Assembly (NCBI GenBank): GCA_034696485.1
Contig: JAQIWT010000544.1
Coordinates: forward strand, 1-18,430
Length of the DNA stretch: 18,430 nucleotides
Source of the DNA: Isohypsibius dastychi
Lineage: Eukaryota > Tardigrada > Eutardigrada > Parachela > Isohypsibiidae
Direction: 5' to 3'
Below are positions 8,906-18,026 of this stretch, piece by piece. Both the position numbers and the translations under genes were made by a program. Each line of letters opens with the position of its first letter. The stretch's first letter is position 1. The notes under the pieces were generated by a model. That model ran no database searches. It saw only the letters and a list, made by a program, of their open reading frames with translations, and was not told the DNA's origin.

Positions 8906-11563
8906 ATGGCTGATGATCAGAATGGAATCTCCGCCGCCGCAGCTAGTAAACAGATCTGGAGAAATATTCGAAAATTCACTGGTCAAGTAGAAGTTGAGCA
9001 ACCCTATCAACCAGAGGAGCAATTCGCTTGTGGGGACCGCGGGGAACCTGAATGCGAACAGGAAGATGTCGACTGCACTGGATCGCTCGGAAGCAGAGAT
9101 GTCATGCTTTACCGCGAAGGGATTATTTCCGTCGCGACGACCAACGAAGAAATCCTGAAATTCAGTGAAAGACACAGACTCTCGAACAACGCGATGGATG
9201 ATCTCATCCTACTGATATCGAAGCTGTTGCCTGTCCCGAATAATCTTGTTTCTTCTCGGTATTTACTGGAGCAACACGTATCCTCTCAAGTCCCTGACAG
9301 TGTCCGACGGCGATTCTGCACTGTTCATAATGTTATAGTGCCAAATGAAGATGATTGTCCATCGTGCCGAACTCAACTCAATACGAACCTACTTCGTCGC
9401 GATGAAATGCTGAATCGGGAACAAGTGTTTTTCACTTGGAGTATCGAAGATAACATCCGTCGTTTGCTTCAACTTCAACAATTTAAAGAACGTTTAGGAC
9501 AGCAACCAGAAAACTGTTTGGATATCCGCCATGGCAGAATGTTTCGGGAGCAAGGCCTGCGTGTTAATCAGGACATTTCACTTTCATTTTTTGTCGATGG
9601 CGCGCCTCTACACAAATCTTCCCGTTTGAACAACATGTGGATTATATGGGCGTTCATCAATAATTTGCCCGTTCGAGATCGCCGGAGATATGGCTTCATG
9701 GTAGCGATCAGTCTATCTTGGAAGAAAACGCCGCCGGATGTATTGTGCCAAACTGCCATTACAGAGTTAATCGAACTGCGCCTGGCTATGGGATTCTCGA
9801 TCGCCGGAAATCGGATAGAAGTATGCTTACTCATACTTTGCGCAGATTCCCCGGCAAGATGTGAATGTCAAGGCACAACTCAGTACAATGGTAAGTTCCA
9901 TAGTTGTGGAACTTGTTTGGTTTCCGGAATCCAGGACCATGGAACGACTGTGTTTCCTTATACCGGACGTGACGCAGAATTACGGACTCATGTTAGCCAG
10001 ATTGAATTTAACAACGAGCGTGTTCGCCAACTCCAAGTCGGTGACGTTGCAATGCAAGCGTATGTGAAACAGTTCGGATTCATGGGAGTGAAGCGAAAAA
10101 GTGATTTCCTGCGGTTGGGTGAGTGGCTTTTGTTATGGTTCGAACATGTCCTAATGTCGGGAAAATTTAGGGGATCAGTTTGACATCATAAGAGGATGTC
10201 CACATGATGCGATGCATATTATTTCCGGTGTGATGGAAAAGTTCCTATCTGTCCTTTTCTCCGTTCCATTGATATCACTGCCATTTGACAAAAAGAGAAA
10301 ATCCGAAAACCGGCCGAAACCAAAAAAACGTTATATTTTGGACACAGAAGATGCCGACTGCATGGACAGTTTCTTCAAGGATATCTGGTTTCCCACCGGT
10401 ACCAGCAGGTAAAGTAGAATACTTTTTTTCAATCGGTTGTTTAACATATTATATCCAAGGATTCCGAGATTTGGCATCAAGCGATTTTCTGACTGGAAAG
10501 CTTCGGAATATTTGAACACTGTTTTGTATCACTTTGGGTTCCTCAGCTGCGAAAATTCACATTTGCGACGCCGATTTGAACCAGAAATTTTCCAACTCAT
10601 CAAGACACTTTCAGGATTTTTTAACCTATTATTTGCCGATCGTGTTAATGCCGACGATTATTGTGTTGACGTCTTGATGGATCGGTCGGATTTGGCCGAA
10701 AAAATGATCAAGGATTTCCTGAAACTGGCGACAGAAACGTTTGGCGAATCTCATATTGTAATTTTATTTTTTTTGTTTTGCAAACTAGATGCGTTCTTTG
10801 AGCGTTCTTTTTGTAGACATGGAACTTTCATCAAATGATTCACCTTCCCTTGAATTACCGGGATCTTGGACCTTTGTATGGCTTCGCTAACTACCAAAAC
10901 GAAGATGTTTTCCGTGAGTTGACTGCTCTTCCGGTTGGGACCACAAGATTAGATGTCGAAATTGTGAATAAATGGGGCCGGAAACAAGCACTGCAACAGT
11001 TCATAGGTGAGCCGGAACGCCAAAATTCGGTGACCTTTGAGGGAGCAGAACTGAGTTTGACGTCCATTGAATTTATGCCGGAAATTCAGAACGCAATACG
11101 CGCTACGACGGACAGCAAGAACGGGCGTTATCGTTTTGCCGGTTTGTTTCGGCGGGCCAAAACAGCGAAAGGATATCGTGTCGACTCTGTAACGTGGTCG
11201 GAGCGGTCCGGGACCCCCACGAGTAATGCGTTCTGGTTGTTAAAGAACCCAGACCGAATTCTTGAAATACATGGGATTCTGCGGAGTTTCGATCAGAATG
11301 GACAATGTCGGGCAATGGCCATCGGATTCGAGCGTTCGCGAAAAGTATGTCCGTTCAACTGGCGACCGTATGGATCCAAGGAAACACCAATCGGTTTGCA
11401 ATTCCCTCGAATGTATATGTCTGACAGTAATTGGAACCGCATTAACAGAAATGTCTCAGTTGTTGATTTTGATCATTTGAACAGGCCATTGATAGTTTTA
11501 CGCGAGAATCCACATTCTGCTGTTCGGTTTTCTGAGAAAAGTTTCACGATGCCCAGTGATTAA
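8906..11563 (+). CDS. CACTA/EnSpm (tnp2-like) transposase-derived protein
   Basis: Exons 8906-10118, 10171-10408, 10460-10757 and 10817-11563 join into 831 residues with no stop. The N-terminal part has a zinc-finger-like CxxH-x9-CxxC (Cys138, His141, Cys151, Cys154). The catalytic core shows the family hallmarks: FFVDGAPLHKSS (Asp231, expected first DDE residue), ADSPARCECQG followed by HSCGTC (Asp314, expected second residue), and HDAMHIISGVMEKFL (416-430), the 'D-MH-GV-K' motif. Later NFHQMIHLP and LGPLYGFANYQNED match the conserved 'N-H-L-HL ... GPL' region of animal tnp2-like proteins. CACTA transposases cut and paste DNA by a DDE mechanism. The frame is intact and intron-containing, but I found no CACTA-type terminal inverted repeats within the window. 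It may be domesticated, or the ends may be divergent. AATAAA at 11587 fits its 3' end. Confidence 0.8.
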
Positions 11564-11586
11564 TAATATGGCAATGGAATGGACTG

Positions 11587-11592
11587 AATAAA
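11587..11592 (+). promoter_or_regulatory. Poly(A) signal of the transposase-derived gene
   Basis: AATAAA lies 24 bases after the stop codon, in the 53-base gap to the convergent gene on the other strand. Confidence 0.55.
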
Positions 11593-11616
11593 ATCAACAG
11601 TAAGAACAACCGGAAA

Positions 11617-12120
11617 TCATTTCTTCTTGATACTTCGAAAATGTCCTTTGACTCGAACACGCTTCATTTCCGATTCGCCGTGATGATCAACAGGAGATGG
11701 CGATATATCATTCTTGACACGGAGCTTGGAAGGTCCCATTTTGGTCGGATTCTTGGTCAATTCTTCGATCATATTAGTAGGAATGAAACGGGCAGCTGAA
11801 GTACGCAATCCTATGTTCAATGGCAAGAAGCAGGACGTGATAAGTGGCGTGCCGTCCAAATTGGTTTTCGGGCGTGCTTCCGTTGAGCAAATCTTACGAC
11901 GAGTCGACACAGATTTCTTGTTCATTTTGACATAAACCAGCTCAATGTCGCTGCCGTCGTCGTTGACAGTGATAACTTCCGGTTCTTCCGCGCTCATCCG
12001 CAGATCGCCCTTTACATCTCCTGGTCCTTTGCCACTCACGTCGACTTCTAAATCTTGTGAAGGAAACAACAACTGCGTGGGACGGTGATCCAAGCGGCCA
12101 TCCTGTGTCTTATGATCCAT
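11617..12120 (-). CDS. Unknown charged, probably nuclear 167-residue protein
   Basis: A single-exon frame from the ATG at 12120 to a stop at 11617. I do not recognise the family. The N-terminal third is acidic. Residues 45-64 hold EEPEVITVNDDG and IELVYV, a hydrophobic V-I-T-V core next to acidic residues, which is the form of a SUMO-interaction motif. The C-terminus is strongly basic (MKRVRVKGHFRSIKKK), as in DNA-binding or nuclear-localised proteins. There is no signal peptide or membrane segment. It is head to head with the H2A-like gene, 227 bases between start codons, the arrangement usual for H2A/H2B pairs, but it shows no histone fold. Its stop is 53 bases from the end of the transposase-derived gene. 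Coding status rests on length, composition and position only. Confidence 0.55.
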   Translation of the reverse strand: MDHKTQDGRLDHRPTQLLFPSQDLEVDVSGKGPGDVKGDLRMSAEEPEVITVNDDGSDIELVYVKMNKKSVSTRRKICSTEARPKTNLDGTPLITSCFLPLNIGLRTSAARFIPTNMIEELTKNPTKMGPSKLRVKNDISPSPVDHHGESEMKRVRVKGHFRSIKKK

Positions 12121-12347
12121 CAGTCAACTTAATTATAAACAGATCAAGAAAAGCAAAACAAATGACAACATCCGACAATTTTCTATCCATGTGCCGTCCG
12201 GTGTAGTCATGGATGTGAAACAAACGATGGGGGGGGGGGGGCAACGTTGGGAGGTCAGGACTGAGTTGGCCAAATTTCGTCTGGTGAGCTTGCAGAATTT
12301 CGCAGAATAAATCGTGGCTTTTCTTGATCCCGCAAAACCCAATTCCG
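12121..12347. promoter_or_regulatory. Probable shared divergent promoter with a poly-G run
   Basis: The 227 bases between two divergent start codons should carry both promoters. A homopolymer run of G at about 12229-12241 is the only conspicuous element. I see no clear TATA box. Confidence 0.45.
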
Positions 12348-13162
12348 ATGGCGCCCCACAACGACAAGAAGACTCGAAAAATCAGCCGTGTACGATGTCG
12401 AAGAAGTGCCACGAAAGATAGCGGTCTTGTTTTCTCGCCACGTGTGCTCCAGCATCGTCTTCAGGCAAAGAGTGTTCATGCAATCGTCACAGCTGACGCC
12501 GCTGTTTTTCTCGGCGGAGTTCTGGAATATGTTACAGCAGAAATGCTGGAACTTGCAGGAAATTGTGCCAAAGACACCGCCAAGCCAGGAAAAGCTCCAC
12601 GCATCACACCGCGAAATATTCTGACAGCGATCAAGTGTGATGACGAGGTGAGTTCAATTCGATCTTTGTTTCGTTTTTTGTAAATTTCCACGGAGATAAT
12701 ATAATAATTCTAAGTTAATCTTGGTTTTTACAGATTAACGCACTGCTTGGAAATGTCTGTATTTCGGGCGCTGGATACATGACTGATCGGTATGTGGGTT
12801 TCATACAGGACAAACCAAAGGACAAACCCAAGGGCAAACCAAAGACCAAGAGCACCTATTCTCCTGGCGTCAAAACCAAAGACACCCCGAATTTCAAAGT
12901 TCCGCATGCCAAAATGGGAGTCGGTTGCGGCAAAAGACAGCGCATTGAAGAACCATCCAGCGATGATACTCCGGTCCCCCGCAAGAAAGCCAAAGGAAAC
13001 GGATCAGATGGAGTGGGTTGCAGTCATTGGAATGCTGATAGCTCGAATGAAGAAAGTGACGATGATGACGCGGAACAGGCTTCGGATACGTCGATGGATG
13101 ATGCAGAAGACCAACCGGAAGTTGCGATCAACCAATCGGAGCCATATTCAGAAGAGGTCTAA
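12348..13162 (+). CDS. Divergent histone H2A variant with long charged C-terminal tail
   Basis: Exons 12348-12647 and 12734-13162 give 242 residues, against about 130 for canonical H2A. The histone fold is clear: SGLVF at the start of helix 1, AAVFLGGVLEYVTAEMLELAGN (helix 2, residues 51-72), RITPRNILTAI (helix 3) and DDEINALLGNV leading into a docking-domain-like segment. Acidic-patch positions appear kept (Glu60, Glu65, Glu68, and DDE at 98-100). Differences are a four-residue insertion in the loop before helix 3 (AKDTAKPGKAPRI), ITPR as in H2A.Z, and a tail of about 120 residues with DKPKDKPKGKPK repeats, a basic PRKKAKG patch and an acidic Ser/Asp/Glu stretch (EESDDDDAEQ). It has an intron, so it is unlike replication-dependent histone genes. 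The role is inferred: a specialised, perhaps tissue- or germline-specific, nucleosome variant. Confidence 0.85.
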
Positions 13163-13624
13163 TCAGCTGATAACATCGGAGGATGAGTTTTCCCATGCTG
13201 CTGAAGTGCACTTTCTTGTATTTTGCTTTTTCTCATTTTCGATGATGCAGGTTGTCGAGCATTCCAAATGTCATTTTGCCAAAAAATAATTTGCCTTTTT
13301 CGTCAGAACTGAGTCGGATATGTCCTCCTTTTTAATGCTACCTACAGCGAGTCGTATTTATGACATTCTTTTATTCATCTTTTCTATTCATGAAATTCGG
13401 TGAGATGCCGGCGATATAAGCAGATTGTACCAGAAGAATTCCATAAATATCGTTTTTGAACCGGATGACATTTTCGCAGTGCGGGGGTGGGGGAGGGGGG
13501 GGGGGGGTTAGGGGGGGAGGAGAGAGAAGGAGAATTCATCATCGTCGAGTCATCAGTCGTTTTTATTCGTGATAATCGTTCAAATTTGCATTTTGCTTTT
13601 AATCCAGTTCCTTTTAATCCCGCG
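13163..13624. promoter_or_regulatory. Intergenic region with TATA-like box and G-rich tract, probable promoter of the BEN-like gene
   Basis: No gene seen. GATATAAG at 13413-13420 resembles a TATA box about 205 bases before the ATG at 13625. A strongly purine-rich tract at 13481-13532 has several runs of five or more G (GGGGG, a run of about 13 G, then GGGGGGG after TTA), enough for a G-quadruplex in DNA or in the 5' UTR. Both roles are inferred. Confidence 0.4.
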
Positions 13625-16049
13625 ATGTCTTCCTCGCGATCTCGTGCATCAGAAGAGTCGAATCAATCTCGGAGTAGTCGTCCACGTCGAACTCCAACCC
13701 CAACCCCGCATGAACCGCTAACGGAAGAGGAATTTGTGGAGCTTGTTACTCAGCATCATAAACGACGTCAAGGTTTGATGTGTTTTTCTGTTGTTAGTTT
13801 GAACGAATGCATCATAACTACCATGAGTGAATATTAGAAGGAGCATGTTTCTTGCAGACTATGTGGTTGTCCAAGCTCAGATGGATAAGGGCGTGAAAAT
13901 ACTCAACTTCGGTTCTCGAGAAAAACGTCACCGCGAGTTCCGAGCCTCAATCGAGTTTCCGGACACCGACCACAGCCACCTCGAACCAGGAATGTGGATC
14001 AGAGTACCCTGGGAGACAAAACGCTTGAATTCAACAACGAAGAGAAATGAAAATTTCAAGTGAATATGGAGCTTTACGTAATGAATCTCATGAAAACTTC
14101 CATTTTGTTTCAGGAATTTTTTTGAGTCAAGCGTGATATTTGTCAGCAACAATTTCTCTCTGGCAAAAAAAGAACGGGACCGTCTTGAAGAGCTTGCTAG
14201 ACAGGAAATTGCGAATTCGGTTCCTGCCGGAAGTCAAGCGTTGTCAACAAACCGAGAATTATCAACTCCTTCCACCGGAAGTAAGTGATCTCGTCACCTT
14301 CCCCAAGTTCTGCATTTTTAACTATATCTGCGTAAAAGATTATTCTACTGATAACTTAATTTTCCAGCATCATCTGGAACTGTGGTTCATCCGCCTACAA
14401 CCGTTGCGTCGAAAACCGGTATGACATAGAAGTCGTTCGAAAATTCTTACACTTTAATTTGAGAGTTTGCTGATCTTTCGTAGGCGACGGTGCGAAAACG
14501 AAAGATAAGACGCGCAAAAAAGGTGAGTTTTCTGATATGTTTACTAGTCAGATTTTCTAACGCGTTTAACAACGCATTTCAGGCACCGCAGACCTTGATC
14601 GGGTATGGTCAACGGAAAAAGGTGAGCACTTGAACGTTCATTATATGCCTAGGAATACCAGTTTTTCTTCCCGGAACATAGCGAGTAGTTCTTCTCCACT
14701 TGTCTCACTTCCGGCTCCGCCAACCAGGTCTGAGTCCGAGCGCCTCGAATCATACTCCGCGGAACTGCAGAATGGTAATTTGCAATTTAGCTTGATATTC
14801 AAATTTGATATTCAAGCCTGTTCATCAACCCTCTGTTCACAGCGAAAACGGAACAATTGGAACGAGAAAGAAAGCGTCGCTTGAAAAAGGGGCTTGAGGT
14901 CCAGAATGACGAAGAAATTTCAGCGGAAGGTATCCGCTCATTTTACAACAATGATATTTTTATTATTGTTCTGTTTTTCCCAGCCGAAACATATGCGACT
15001 GAGCAGATAGTCGATAGGGTGGACAATGACGACGGTCCGGGTGCCGCACACGAGGATGGAATCGAAGATGCTAACGAAAAAACAGGTTACGATGATTGAA
15101 TAAATTGAAACAGTGCAAGTTATCCCTCCCCATTCGACAGGTCGCCCAGCACCTCGAACTACCAGAACAACTATGGTCCCCGAAAAAGGTAATCATCGAT
15201 AATTTTCAGTTTGGCGCCGTTTGCCTAAATTTGGCAACATTCGTCCCAGGCAACAAAAGAATCATGGCAAGGAAATGCGTCGCTGTCCCGAAAAGGGGCC
15301 AACATTCGTCTTCTGTTGCCTCGGTCAAACGAAAACGCCCCACCCTGGATTCAGCCATCGAAAAGGAAGTCGGAGTCGCCAAACGAAGATGTACCTCTAT
15401 GGGAACGGGAACCACCGATCAGAGTGATAGTGAAACAGCTTCGACATCCACAGGTAAGATACTTTCATAAACCGCTCCAACTGTTCCTATATCTTATTTA
15501 ATAAGTAAATGAGTAAATTTGAGTTTAGATGAGTAAATTTAATCCCTTTAATAGCCGATAACCGGGATTCATGGGATTGGAATATCCAAGGAAAGAATAA
15601 AGTGAGACTGATGAGCGGAACGGATGTCTGGATCGACAAATTTCTACTCGCCTCATGGACGAAGCGAGCCCAATCTCAAACGGGTGGTTCTACAGCCAAA
15701 CGTGTCAGGAAGCTACTGTATCAGATCTTCCTTCATTTCATTGGAGGTCCGAAGAACTGGCTCCTGGAAAAGAACAAACTCGGTCGCGCCGGTCCGATTC
15801 ACATGCTCGGAGCTTGCGGGGAATACGCTCTGGATACCATATGCAGTATGAAACTTCTATTCTCTTTATCGCCTTTTTTGTAATTCATTCTCCGTTGAAG
15901 GTTTCATTGAAACAGTCTTGAAAGTCCCAGGAGTTCTCCCTGTCAACGTGGCACTCGCATATTTGATTGGAAAAGGCGGTCATTTAAAAGCGGACGACAA
16001 AAAGCGAAAACGCGGCGGAAACGATTTGGATGAAGAGACTGACGACTGA
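13625..16049 (+). CDS. 13-exon protein with C-terminal BEN-like domain
   Basis: Exons 13625-13772, 13858-14059, 14114-14280, 14368-14418, 14484-14522, 14583-14621, 14682-14774, 14843-14929, 14984-15085, 15141-15188, 15250-15453, 15555-15845 and 15901-16049 join into 539 residues. An acceptor at 15915 instead of 15900 would drop five residues. The N-terminus is Ser/Arg-rich (MSSSRSRASEESNQS), then an unrecognised globular-looking region (about 50-140). The middle is disordered, with Lys/Arg-rich and acidic parts encoded by tiny exons. The end (about 408-520) has the order seen in BEN domains: GTDVWIDKFLLASW, then KRVRKLLYQIF, then YALDTICSFIETVL and VPGVLPVNVALAYLIGKGG, finishing with a KKRKRGG basic patch. 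BEN domains bind DNA or chromatin partners and often repress transcription. The domain call is by eye. AATAAA at 16251 fits the 3' end. Confidence 0.65.
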
Positions 16050-16250
16050 GTTGCGGTAATCTAAATGCTTCCGATAATTTTTTCTTGTTCTTCCATGGTT
16101 TTTTCGGATCAAATTTTTTTTCGCGTTCTTATTCATCCACGTATTTTTGCTGAAATCAATCTACAGCTTTTCTGCCTGATCATTGTTTGCTTTTTTCTCG
16201 GACATAAATCTGAACGGTTTTTTTGTTGAGACCGTGAATATGTTATCTGA

Positions 16251-16256
16251 AATAAA
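16251..16256 (+). promoter_or_regulatory. Poly(A) signal of the BEN-like gene
   Basis: AATAAA lies about 200 bases after the stop codon on the same strand. Confidence 0.5.
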
Positions 16257-16888
16257 TCGCTATTAAAGTAACAGCCTGAATTTCCTGCCAAAAAAGCAAA
16301 AAAGAACTAGAGTGAAAGAGCGTTTTCTGTGGGATGAAAATCACCCAGCAATTATGGCCAAACCATGCTTAAAATTATGCCCAAATTATGGTCTCGCGCA
16401 GGTCTTACTACGGTGAAAATCGGTTTCTAAGCTGGCGGAACAGTGCCAATATCAGCGGTCAGTAATTACGGTTTTAGGTCGGCCCCATGGCGTGCCTTTT
16501 GGACACCGTAATACCGCCCTTTCGCTGGCCCGATTGTCATAACATTTTCCGCTGGGGTGCGTGGCTAACGACTATCTCGTTTGTTGTGGAAGATCGATAT
16601 GGTCATGAACTTTTATACCTTGACGTTTCAAGCTTGTATCGAGCATGACACATCGCTGAGGCAAGCACTTTGTTCCGGGCTAGGCTAATCCTGAGATCGG
16701 TTAAGTCATCTTTCGCTCGCGTGACCCTTAACCCGAAAAAAAGCCGTAGGTCCAGTCTAATACTAGTACTATATGTGTCGCTATTTTACGTTAGCGGACC
16801 TCTCCGTCGCTGGATGGACCAGTGTAGTGTACCAAATATTCACGTATACATTCAGATTTCGAAGGTTCTTAGTAAACGGACCTGTTTC
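16257..16888. other. Intergenic region, no gene seen
   Basis: No supported coding region. An ATTACGGT/ACCGTAAT inverted repeat (16465-16472 and 16505-16512) could form a hairpin. CTTACTACGGT at 16405-16415 matches the motif repeated near 4191 and 4334. This may be remnant mobile DNA. Confidence 0.4.
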
Positions 16889-17848
16889 CGATTTCTTTTT
16901 TTTGATGAGTGAATATTACGAACTTACATGATTGCCGATTTAATAGTCGAGTTTCCTCCCGATGAATTGTTTTTTTGTGGTTACTTCCCTCTAGAGTCAG
17001 AAAACGATAGTAATTTTGTTTCGGTTCGAATTCCATTTTTTTAGCGTATTTACTCTTTAATCATTTCTGAGTTGATCGTTTGTCTGACTGTGCTGTTGAA
17101 GAAAACCCCATGAATTTGTTTCTTTATAGGTTATCCATTTTCCCTGGTCTCCCGGGTGAGTTGTGAATTGTGATCTGGTTACTTCAGAGGAGTAACGATC
17201 CTCTAATTCGCCCGTGTGTAACCGTTTTTCTGAACTCCCCGTTTTCTTGAACCCGGGGTTCACAAACCCCGTTTTCTTGAACCTAACCGTTTTTCTGAAC
17301 CGGTTCACAAAACCCGTTTTCTTGAACCCTCCACCGTTTACGTTTTTTCACTTGCCCATTAGAGAGAATAGCTCATTTTATGATAAAGCTTTTTCTACAG
17401 GCAACTCACGTTCGGGGTAGGGTGCGGTATGTGGAACAGGCAAGAATACTAGTGGACACATTTTGAAACGGCTGACCGAAAAGCTGAAACTGAAACCGAA
17501 CTGCATCATCAGGCGAGCTATTCTCCCTAATTTCCGAGTGACAAAAACCGTAAACGGTGAAGAGTTCAAGAAAACGGGTTTTTTGAACCGGTTCAGAAAA
17601 ACGGTTAGGTTAAAGAAAACGGGGTTTGTGAACCTTGAACGGTTCACAAACCCCATTTTTGTGAACCCCGGGTTCAAGAAAACGGGGAGTTCAGAAAAGC
17701 GGTTACACCCGTGTGTTACACACTCACACCATCTAGGTCTTTGTGGTCTTAATCTTATACCTGGCCTTGGTGGGTTTGAACGCTACAAATGGAGATATTG
17801 TGGCTTGCATTGCACTGCAGAGGAGTTTGCGCATACAGGAAGGAGTGA
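16889..17848 (+). pseudogene. Decayed copy of the glycine-rich gene
   Basis: Only the end of exon 3, intron 3 and exon 4 of the gene at 2722-3500 are present. Exons 1 and 2, with the signal peptide, are absent upstream. The exon 3 donor GTGAGT has become ATGAGT (16905). Exon 4 begins at 17130 after an intact acceptor but has one T fewer in the run after GGTTATCCA, which shifts the frame. After CTGGTCTCCCGG it is split by the foldback element, resuming near 17735 (GGTCTTTGTGGTCTT, matching GGTCCTTGGGGTCTT). The Gly-Gly-Tyr repeats are gone, leaving about 115 bases up to the former stop near 17846. Several independent defects make it a clear pseudogene. Confidence 0.8.
17155..17732. mobile_element. 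Foldback (long inverted-repeat) element
   Basis: Left arm about 17216-17374 and right arm about 17515-17707 are reverse complements over most of their length, with a spacer of about 140 bases. Both arms are built of repeated CCCCGTTTTCTTGAACC, AACCGTTTTTCTGAAC and GGTTCACAAA units, which are themselves partly palindromic. The right arm has about 30 extra bases. Outside the arms, GGTGAGTTGTGA (17155) and the complement of CACACTCACACC (about 17719) look like weak terminal repeats. It encodes no credible protein and interrupts the homology to exon 4 of the glycine-rich gene, which marks it as an insertion. Exact ends and target-site duplication are uncertain. Confidence 0.75.
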
Positions 17849-18026
17849 TACAGTTTTATTACAAATTTTTGCACCTGGCGTTCAATTTTTCTTGCCAGTC
17901 TGTTACATTATTTGCCCATGCGGAGAAATCAACGAAAACACAAGTAGGGAATCTAATTCAGAATCAGAAATATTTAAAGACATGAACAGAAACAGCGATA
18001 ACTGTTTAATTTGAAGAAGGCTGGAC

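Noticed and set aside
16670-16912. Open frame of 80 codons before the duplicated block
   Set aside because: No ATG start at its beginning, no motif, and it runs into degenerate exon 3 sequence of the pseudogene.
17020-17035. GGTTCGAATTCC resembling a tRNA B box
   Set aside because: The homologous place in copy A (about 3153) reads GGTTTAAATTCC, with no A box or cloverleaf around it; it is intron sequence.
17216-17707. Repeated GGTTCAA words as possible Pol III promoters
   Set aside because: They lack the conserved B-box remainder and are explained by the inverted-repeat units of the foldback element.
17463-18014. Open frame of 183 codons across the foldback right arm
   Set aside because: It runs through inverted-repeat arms and former 3' UTR, with low-complexity repeats and no family resemblance.
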